Below the pieces are notes generated by a model that was not told where the DNA came from, did not search any database, and worked only from the letters and a program-made list of their open reading frames with translations. 11,908 nt of DNA from assembly GCA_026713285.1 (NCBI GenBank), contig JAPOOT010000077.1:1-11908 (forward strand), written 5' to 3'. Every line of letters begins with the position of its first letter. Position 1 is the first letter of the stretch. Positions 7,056 through 11,908 of the stretch are shown in pieces. Source of the stretch: Gemmatimonadota bacterium (GTDB lineage Bacteria; JAAXHH01). Both the position numbers and the translations under genes were made by a program.

Positions 7056-7060
7056 CTCCT
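7056..7060 (-). promoter_or_regulatory. Shine-Dalgarno of the aldo/keto reductase
   Basis: AGGAG on the minus strand, 8 nt before the ATG at 7047. It is the clearest ribosome-binding site in the window and fixes the start. It lies in the 26-bp gap after the TerC stop. Confidence 0.75.
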
Positions 7061-7073
7061 GTTTCGGGATCGG

Positions 7074-7796
7074 CTAACTGCCGGAACCGTCCTGGTGGCG
7101 CCGCAGGCGCATGTTCAGCATCTCCACGCCGACAGAAAACGCCATGGCGAAGTAGATGTAACCCTTGGGAATATGAAGATCGAGTCCGTCGGCGATGAGC
7201 GCTACGCCTATCAACACGAGAAAACTCAGCGCCAGCATTTTCACCGTAGGGTTGGCATCGACGAATTCCCCGATCGATCTGGCGGCCAGCATCATGAAGA
7301 GTACGGCGATGATGATCGCGAGCATCATCACGGGTACGTGTTCCGCCATACCGACCGCGGTAATGACCGAATCCAGCGAGAAAATGATGTCGATCAGCGC
7401 GATCTGTATCAACACGCCTGCGTAGGAGCTCACTTTGGGGGTAGTTTCGGTCTTGCGATGTTCCTCGAACGTGCCATGGATCTCCGTCGTGCTCTTTACG
7501 AGCAGGAACAGTCCTCCTAATATCAGAATGAGGTCCCGGCCCGAAATAGCTTCGCTGAACACGGTGAACAACGTTGCCGTCAGGGTCATTATCCAGGCCA
7601 GCGTGAGCAGCAGCCCCAGCCGCATGATCATGGCCAGCCCGAGTCCTATGATGCGTGCGCGTTGCCGGCGGTGGGTCGGCAGACGCCCTACGAGAATCGA
7701 GAGCACAACGATGTTGTCGATGCCCAACACAATCTCAAGGGTCGTAAGCGTGACGAGGGCGACCCATGCCTCGGGGTCGTAAATCCAGGATATCAT
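7074..7796 (-). CDS. TerC-family integral membrane protein
   Basis: A 240-residue inner-membrane protein of the TerC family (tellurite-resistance TerC; Alx and YkoY relatives that export Mn2+). The N-terminal helix has LEIVLGIDNIVVLSILVGRL (20-39), whose acidic residues E21 and D27 are the family metal-site signature. The second half repeats it as ALIDIIFSLDSVITAVGM (123-140) with D126 and D132, consistent with the family's internal duplication. Further helices lie at about 52-80, 88-101, 146-162 and 186-203. KSTTEIHGTFEE at 101-112 is a typical cytosolic loop. Length is usual for the short TerC form without CBS domains. The start at 7796 has only a weak Shine-Dalgarno. It is first in a pair with the aldo/keto reductase, divergent from the amidohydrolase. 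Lacking other ter genes, it is more likely a metal exporter than a tellurite operon member (inference). Confidence 0.94.
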   Translation of the reverse strand: MISWIYDPEAWVALVTLTTLEIVLGIDNIVVLSILVGRLPTHRRQRARIIGLGLAMIMRLGLLLTLAWIMTLTATLFTVFSEAISGRDLILILGGLFLLVKSTTEIHGTFEEHRKTETTPKVSSYAGVLIQIALIDIIFSLDSVITAVGMAEHVPVMMLAIIIAVLFMMLAARSIGEFVDANPTVKMLALSFLVLIGVALIADGLDLHIPKGYIYFAMAFSVGVEMLNMRLRRHQDGSGS

Positions 7797-7856
7797 AGGC
7801 GTCCAATGCAGATTTGGCTACGCGGTCGATTTAAGGCGCAAGTATGAAACGGTATG

Positions 7857-7897
7857 GAAATTTAGTGTCTGGCCGATAAATGAAAAGTACAAATTTC
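7857..7897. repeat. 7-bp inverted repeat upstream of TerC gene
   Basis: GAAATTT (7857-7863) and AAATTTC (7891-7897) are exact inverted copies with 27 bp between. They flank the AT-rich segment about 60-100 bp upstream of the TerC start, where a promoter would be expected, so they could be operator half-sites. Chance is not excluded. Confidence 0.3.
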
Positions 7898-8028
7898 ACC
7901 GGGTCGCCACGGTCACCGATAGAGCCGGTCCCGCGGGCTCCCGGAACTACGCCATTCGTTTCATTCGAGCGGGCTTTGGCGTGCCGGGCACCCGGCGTCG
8001 ATCCGAGGCGCGGAAACACTGAATCAGC

Positions 8029-8058
8029 TTGACAGGACCGCTGGATTGCGTGTTTATG
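8029..8058 (+). promoter_or_regulatory. Candidate promoter for the amidohydrolase-Rieske-SBP cluster
   Basis: TTGACA at 8029-8034 is a perfect -35 box. The -10 is poor: GTTTAT at 17-bp spacing or TTTATG at 18 bp, each 3 of 6 to TATAAT. If real, transcription starts near 8065, after the possible TTG (8029) and ATG (8056) starts, leaving the ATG at 8113 as the usable one. Confidence 0.33.
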
Positions 8059-8097
8059 GCTGAAACGCCGTTTGCCCTGTTACACGGAGGTCCGGGA

Positions 8098-8103
8098 AGG
8101 TGG
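8098..8103 (+). promoter_or_regulatory. Shine-Dalgarno deciding the amidohydrolase start
   Basis: AGGTGG ends 9 nt before the ATG at 8113. Neither earlier candidate start (TTG 8029, ATG 8056) has a comparable purine-rich site, which favours 8113. Confidence 0.5.
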
Positions 8104-8112
8104 TCTCAGGCC

Positions 8113-9222
8113 ATGGCTGAAGTCGAAGCGCTGTCCGCGCCGAAGGTAAATCTCATCGACTGCGACCTGCATCACGGCGTAGTGGAAACCGAGGATCTGT
8201 TCCCGTTTCTTCCCGGTCATTACGTGGAATACGTGAAGGACTTCGGGGCCATGATGCCCGGCGTGGGATATACCAATCTCCCGAAGGGCGGCTGCCGGGC
8301 CGAACTCTGGGAACACACTGAAACCCATCCCAGCAGCAACATCGACCTGGCGCGTGAGCATCATCTCGACGCGTACGGTATTGACGTGGCTTTACTGACG
8401 GGCGTGACCGTATACGGCGCGGCGGTGCACCCGAACGCGGATTATGGCGCCGCCATGTGCCGGGCCTTCAACGACTGGACCCTGGAGACCTGGATCAAGG
8501 CGGACGGACGTTTCCGCGCGTCGGTGGCGGTGGCGCCGACGGATCCGAAGCAGGCCGCGGAGGAGATACGACGCATTGGCGGCCGTCCCGAGGTGCTCCA
8601 GGTCATCATGCCCGCCGGCGGACGGATGCCCTTTGGCAACCGGTTCTACGACCCGATCTACGAGGCCGCGCAGGCGTGCAGTCTTCCCATGTGCGTGCAC
8701 TTCGGTGCCGAAGGAGCGGGCATCGCCAATGCCCCCACGGCCGCCGGATATCCCTCCTACTACCTGGAAATGCGCATGGCCCGCCCCCAGATCGCCATGG
8801 CCCACGTCGTGAGCCTGATCTGCGAAGGGACTTTCGAGAAATTCCCCGATCTAAAATTCCTCTTCATTGAACACGACACCTTCTGGGTACCGGGCCTGAT
8901 GTGGCACATGGACGCGGACTGGAAGGCGGTACGCGACTACACGCCCTGGGTCAAGCGCCTGCCCAGCGAATACATTCGTGGCCACGTCCGGTTTGGATGC
9001 CAGCCTATGGAACAGCCGCCGACCCGCCGGGATCTGAGTACTTTCCTGGACTGGCTTCACGCGGACGAGATCCTCGTTTACGCCAGCGACTATCCTCACT
9101 GGGACTGGGAATCACCCGATTCGGTACTGCCCGGGATTGACTCGGGACTGAAGCGAAAGGTATTCGTGGAAACCGCGCGGGAGCTGTACGGCCTGGACGA
9201 ACAGGGAAACCCCGCCAGATGA
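8113..9222 (+). CDS. Amidohydrolase-family (PF04909, ACMSD-like) metal-dependent hydrolase
   Basis: A cytosolic TIM-barrel amidohydrolase of the Amidohydro_2/ACMSD-related group, which hydrolyses or decarboxylates cyclic or aromatic acids with a divalent metal. It has 369 residues from the ATG at 8113. The DCDLHH motif at 16-21 supplies the first metal-site residues, H196 lies in CVHFGAEGAG, H231 in MAHVVSLI, and D326 in YASDYPHWD, the family's C-terminal signature. FEKFPDLKFLFIEHDTFW is the typical strand before the substrate pocket. The start was chosen because AGGTGG precedes it by 9 nt and homologues begin just before the IDxDxH strand; TTG 8029 (397 residues) and ATG 8056 (388) are alternatives. 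Its stop overlaps the Rieske start (ATGA, 9219-9222), indicating translational coupling. The substrate is unknown. Family assignment is strong, exact start less so. Confidence 0.9.
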   Translation: MAEVEALSAPKVNLIDCDLHHGVVETEDLFPFLPGHYVEYVKDFGAMMPGVGYTNLPKGGCRAELWEHTETHPSSNIDLAREHHLDAYGIDVALLTGVTVYGAAVHPNADYGAAMCRAFNDWTLETWIKADGRFRASVAVAPTDPKQAAEEIRRIGGRPEVLQVIMPAGGRMPFGNRFYDPIYEAAQACSLPMCVHFGAEGAGIANAPTAAGYPSYYLEMRMARPQIAMAHVVSLICEGTFEKFPDLKFLFIEHDTFWVPGLMWHMDADWKAVRDYTPWVKRLPSEYIRGHVRFGCQPMEQPPTRRDLSTFLDWLHADEILVYASDYPHWDWESPDSVLPGIDSGLKRKVFVETARELYGLDEQGNPAR

Positions 9223-9575
9223 GCGAGCGATACGAGGTCGCCGCCGTGGATGACCTGCCCCCCGGAGAGCGGCGGATCGTCCCCGCGGGCGGGCGCGGCG
9301 GAATCGGCGTGTTCAACGTCGACGGCCGGTACTACGCCCTGAGGAACCGTTGTCCACACAAGGGCGGACCACTCTGCCTCGGCCGCCTGAGACCCCATGT
9401 CACGGCCGATGAAGTATACTCGGTCGATCACCACGAGAAGCAGGTCCTGAAGTGCGCGTGGCACCAGTGGGAATTCGACCTCGCCACCGGCCAGGCGCTC
9501 TACGATCCCCGCATGCGGGTCAAGACCTACCGGGTGGAGATTGAAGCGGGCAAGGTGATCCTGTACCTGGAGTAA
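9219..9575 (+). CDS. Small Rieske [2Fe-2S] protein
   Basis: A 118-residue single-domain Rieske ferredoxin-like protein, expected to bind one [2Fe-2S] cluster through two Cys and two His. Ligands are C45 and H47 in RNRCPHKGGPL and C79 and H82 in KCAWHQWEFDLATG. The two halves are 31 residues apart (H47 to C79), longer than the 15-17 of ferredoxins of oxygenase systems; the insertion, about residues 55-76, is charged and polar. This resembles the NirD-like small Rieske proteins. There is no signal peptide or membrane helix, so it is cytosolic. The start ATG overlaps the amidohydrolase stop by 4 bp. No Rieske oxygenase alpha subunit or reductase is in the window, so its electron donor and acceptor are unknown. 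It may serve the amidohydrolase's pathway (inference from coupling). Confidence 0.92.
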   Translation: MSERYEVAAVDDLPPGERRIVPAGGRGGIGVFNVDGRYYALRNRCPHKGGPLCLGRLRPHVTADEVYSVDHHEKQVLKCAWHQWEFDLATGQALYDPRMRVKTYRVEIEAGKVILYLE

Positions 9576-9610
9576 CCGGAATCACCCGACGGGGAAGAAG
9601 GGTATTTGCC

Positions 9611-11380
9611 GTGAGAGTCCGGTTCATAGTCGCGCTTCTTTCGGCGACGTCGATTGCCTGTACGGCCGTTTGGGCCTGGCAGGACGCGGACCCGCCCGCT
9701 CCCTACATCAACTCCATCGGCATACCGCTTCCTCCCGACGCGGCCCCGCCCGAGTACCAGGTATTCACCAGTTTCAAGGCCGAGAACCGCTACCTGGATA
9801 TGGCCACCTCCCACTACCAGGTGGTCGGCCATGACTATGCGCTGGTCAACGAACCGCTAGTGCGCATGGACCGGAACTACAACCTGCTGCCGGCCGCGGC
9901 GACGCGGTGGGTTGTATCGGACGACGGGCTCGCCTGGACATTTTACCTCCAGTCCGATCTGATCTTCGCCGACGGTCATCCCCTTTCGGCGCATGACTTC
10001 GAAGACACCTTCAAGCGGTGGGCGGACCCCGATACGGGGTTTGATCTCGAATGGTACTACCGTTCAATCACGAACTGGGGCGCAGTCGTTGCCGGCAAGC
10101 AGCCTCTCGACTCCCTGGGTGTCAAAGCGCTGGGCGATCACACCCTGGAAATAACAACCGAAGATCCCACGCCCTACCTGCCCCTGATCCTGGCCTTCAG
10201 CTGGGTGACGCCCACTCATCTTTTTGACAAATATGGTGCGGGCTGGTCTACAAAGCCGGAAACACTGATGGGAAGCGGACCCTTCAGGCTGGTGGAATGG
10301 TCGAAGCTTGACCGCATCGTGCTGGAGCCGAATCCCCACTACCGGGGGCCCCACAAACCCTATCTTGAGCGGGTGGTCACCAGGCTGTTCAACGTGGCGG
10401 CCCAACCACCCATGCTTTCTTCCTACGAAACCGGGGAAGTGGACCACGTCGTGCTGTCCAACCAGGCGGAAATCAACCGCGTCAGGGCGGATCCCCGGCT
10501 AAGGGACCAGTTGGACACCTACATGGCCTTCGGTACCACCTACCTGATGATGGACACCTTCAAGCCGCCATTCAACGACCTGCGGGTGCGGCAGGCCTTC
10601 AGCCATGCCATAGACAACGACGCAATGGTCGACTCCGCTCTTCGGGGGGTTGCCGTACCCGCAACGTCGATGTTGCCCGAAGGATTCCCCGCGGCGAACC
10701 CCCGGAAACTCGCCCCCATACAGCGATACGACCCCGCGCTGGCACGTCAACGGCTTGCGGAAGCCGGCTATCCGAACGGCAAGGGGTTTCCGCCGACCAT
10801 TATGTGGATCAGGGGAACCAACCTGCAAGGCGGCCAGGCCCCCCAGGCGGTACAGGCTATGCTCAAGCAGAACCTGAACATCGATATTGGCGTGCAGAAC
10901 ACCGAGGCCAAACTCTTCATGGAAACCATGTACGAAGGCAACATCGCCTTCGCCATGATCCCCTATGGCTACGACTACCTGGATCCCAGCAACCTGCTTG
11001 GCATCTGGCTTTCGACGGGCCGCCATGCCTGGTACAACGAACGTTTCGAATCCATCATGGAGATCGCCAATCACCTGATCGGAGATCCGTCCCGTCGCAT
11101 GACGCTGTACCGCGAGGCGGAACGCGTATTGGTCGAAGACGTGGCCGGCGTGTTCCTTTGGCACAGTCAGCATAACGAACTGTGGAAGCCCTACCTGCGG
11201 ACCGAGGCGCTGGAGCGAAACGACCTGGGCGGTTTCGCTTTACGCGTCGACAAGCATCTGAACCTGTCCACAACGCTGTACGTCACGGAGGACGTCGTGA
11301 AGGACGGCGCAACTGAGGATCGAAGCTTGAATATCTGGCAGTGGCTGTTCGGATCCGGCGGTTCTGAGGACGATCAGTAG
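9611..11380 (+). CDS. ABC transporter solute-binding protein, family 5 (SBP_bac_5)
   Basis: A 589-residue exported binding protein of the peptide/nickel/oligosaccharide family 5 (DppA/OppA-like), which delivers ligand to an ABC importer. The N-terminus is a Sec signal: MRVR, a hydrophobic stretch to about residue 22, and a likely cleavage after AVWA. Cys17 in SIAC is only a poor lipobox. The mature part shows the family pattern: NEPLVRMDRNYNLLPAAATR, WTFYLQSDLIFADGHPLSAHDF, MGSGPFRLVEW, NPHYRGPHKPYLERVV, LRVRQAFSHAIDNDAMV and ARQRLAEAGYPNGKGFPPTI. The length is slightly above usual (about 520-560), with an acidic Gly/Ser/Asp tail. The GTG start at 9611 has GAAGGG (9597-9602) 8 nt upstream. 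The gene lies 35 bp after the Rieske stop, likely the same operon. No permease or ATPase genes follow before the convergent aminotransferase, so it is an orphan here; the ligand is unknown. Confidence 0.94.
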   Translation: MRVRFIVALLSATSIACTAVWAWQDADPPAPYINSIGIPLPPDAAPPEYQVFTSFKAENRYLDMATSHYQVVGHDYALVNEPLVRMDRNYNLLPAAATRWVVSDDGLAWTFYLQSDLIFADGHPLSAHDFEDTFKRWADPDTGFDLEWYYRSITNWGAVVAGKQPLDSLGVKALGDHTLEITTEDPTPYLPLILAFSWVTPTHLFDKYGAGWSTKPETLMGSGPFRLVEWSKLDRIVLEPNPHYRGPHKPYLERVVTRLFNVAAQPPMLSSYETGEVDHVVLSNQAEINRVRADPRLRDQLDTYMAFGTTYLMMDTFKPPFNDLRVRQAFSHAIDNDAMVDSALRGVAVPATSMLPEGFPAANPRKLAPIQRYDPALARQRLAEAGYPNGKGFPPTIMWIRGTNLQGGQAPQAVQAMLKQNLNIDIGVQNTEAKLFMETMYEGNIAFAMIPYGYDYLDPSNLLGIWLSTGRHAWYNERFESIMEIANHLIGDPSRRMTLYREAERVLVEDVAGVFLWHSQHNELWKPYLRTEALERNDLGGFALRVDKHLNLSTTLYVTEDVVKDGATEDRSLNIWQWLFGSGGSEDDQ

Positions 11381-11428
11381 CGACGGGGATGGAGCCAGGA
11401 CTCCGATAGCAGGCCTGTCGCTGCGCGG

Positions 11429-11908
11429 TCACGGGGATACGTCCTGGCTTCCGACTGCCCGGCCGTCAAGAACCTCCGAGCGCTCGAATACCTCCCTGGC
11501 CGCCGTTACGCCCGCGCCTACTTCCACATCCCATCCCAATGTGTTCAAGGTATGCTCCAACGCAGACATGGTACGAAGCACCGGCCCGGGTTCGGCCATA
11601 AAGCCCATGGTCCCTATACGGGCAAGGCTGCTGATCGCGATGCCGTGATCTTCGAAGAGGATCCGGTGCAATTCGGTCATGTCGAGCTGGTCCGGCGATG
11701 CGGGCTGCGCGATACGCGTCGCCACAGGCGCGGCCGACTTCTCTGTCGCGGCTACGATGCCGAGACCCATGGCGCGCGGCGCGCTACGAAGGTTTTCGAT
11801 CTTGTCCCAGGCCTTTTCACTGGCTACGACTAACGCCAGGCCCTGCGGCGCGTTCAGGCACTTCTGCGTCGTGGAGACCATCAGATCGATGCCCCAGTCG
11901 TCGACACG
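11429..11908 (-). CDS. Class V (pyridoxal-phosphate) aminotransferase, N-terminus outside window
   Basis: The C-terminal 159 residues of a PLP-dependent class V aminotransferase of the alanine/serine-glyoxylate aminotransferase type, which typically moves an amino group to glyoxylate; the exact substrate cannot be set. The frame is open from the window edge. The apparent ATG at 11881 is internal, because VDDWGIDLM before it and STTQKCLNAPQGLALV after it form the PLP-lysine region, the Lys in TTQK being the Schiff-base residue. The C-terminal domain has ELHRILFEDHGIAISS, RIGTMGF and ALEHTLNTLGWDVEVGAG, all family-typical. The full protein would be about 370-390 residues, so roughly 210-230 are missing. 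The stop is the TGA at 11431-11429. It converges on the binding-protein gene with a 48-bp gap holding no recognisable terminator. Membership is confident. Confidence 0.92.
   Translation of the reverse strand, partial: RVDDWGIDLMVSTTQKCLNAPQGLALVVASEKAWDKIENLRSAPRAMGLGIVAATEKSAAPVATRIAQPASPDQLDMTELHRILFEDHGIAISSLARIGTMGFMAEPGPVLRTMSALEHTLNTLGWDVEVGAGVTAAREVFERSEVLDGRAVGSQDVSP

Larger units (their letters stand above)
7797..8112. other. Divergent intergenic region between TerC and amidohydrolase genes
   Basis: About 316 bp with no convincing gene. The TerC-proximal part (about 7840-7900) is AT-rich for this window and contains the inverted repeat at 7857-7897, so it probably holds the TerC promoter, although no good -35/-10 pair is evident there. 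GTGCCGGGCAC at 7981-7991 is a short palindrome around one base. The right part holds a consensus -35 box at 8029-8034 and the proposed ribosome-binding site of the amidohydrolase at 8098-8103. In-frame start codons at 8029 (TTG) and 8056 (ATG) would extend the amidohydrolase into this region. Confidence 0.6.

Noticed and set aside
7922..7940. Small hairpin GAGCC/GGCTC in the TerC-amidohydrolase gap
   Set aside because: Five base pairs around nine bases in GC-rich DNA are expected by chance; no T-run or regulatory context supports it.
11381..11428. Intrinsic terminator between the binding-protein and aminotransferase genes
   Set aside because: Only a 4-bp stem (GGAG 11391-11394 with CTCC 11401-11404) and a 6-bp stem with a 32-nt loop are present, with no T-run.
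11879..11881. ATG at 11881 as the start of the aminotransferase
   Set aside because: The frame continues to the window edge with conserved residues just before the PLP lysine, so this Met is internal.

Overview
The window is a GC-rich stretch of bacterial chromosome, densely coded, with no RNA genes, mobile elements or CRISPR seen. Signs of a diderm (Gram-negative-type) bacterium are indirect. The mixture of a LAT-type amino acid permease, an AbgT transporter, a PF04909 amidohydrolase paired with a small Rieske protein, and an orphan family-5 solute-binding protein resembles genomes of uncultured environmental heterotrophs (Latescibacterota, Poribacteria or Gemmatimonadota type). That placement is an impression, not a demonstrated assignment. 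Both ends cut through genes: an amino acid permease at the left and a class V aminotransferase at the right.

Left (1-3931): the permease (+) converges on a minus-strand pair, a TIGR01777-type epimerase (3023-3931) followed after 61 bp by an AbgT-family transporter (1342-2961). The 157-bp gap between permease and AbgT holds a near-identical second copy of the last 34 bp of the AbgT gene, plus two tandem 10-bp palindromes.

Centre (3932-5983): a 208-bp divergent region separates the epimerase from a plus-strand pair, an SRPBCC lipid/ligand-binding-type protein and a CNNM/CorC (DUF21-CBS-CorC_HlyC) membrane protein. Plausible sigma70-type promoters point both ways. The one for the epimerase would give an almost leaderless mRNA.

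Right-centre (6067-7796): a minus-strand pair, TerC-family membrane protein followed by an aldo/keto reductase.

Right (7797-11380): a gene-free region of about 316 bp precedes a plus-strand cluster of amidohydrolase and Rieske ferredoxin-like protein (ATGA overlap), then, 35 bp on, a secreted ABC solute-binding protein. This looks like a small catabolic or uptake unit: binding protein at the envelope, metal-dependent hydrolase or decarboxylase in the cytoplasm, and a Rieske protein of unknown redox partner. A class V aminotransferase (minus) converges on it at the right edge.

I see no clear new defence or mobile system. The most unusual items are the duplicated 3' tail of the AbgT gene, a Trp-to-Tyr change at a functionally important AbgT position, the amidohydrolase-Rieske-binding protein cluster, and the regulatory architecture of the epimerase/SRPBCC divergon.
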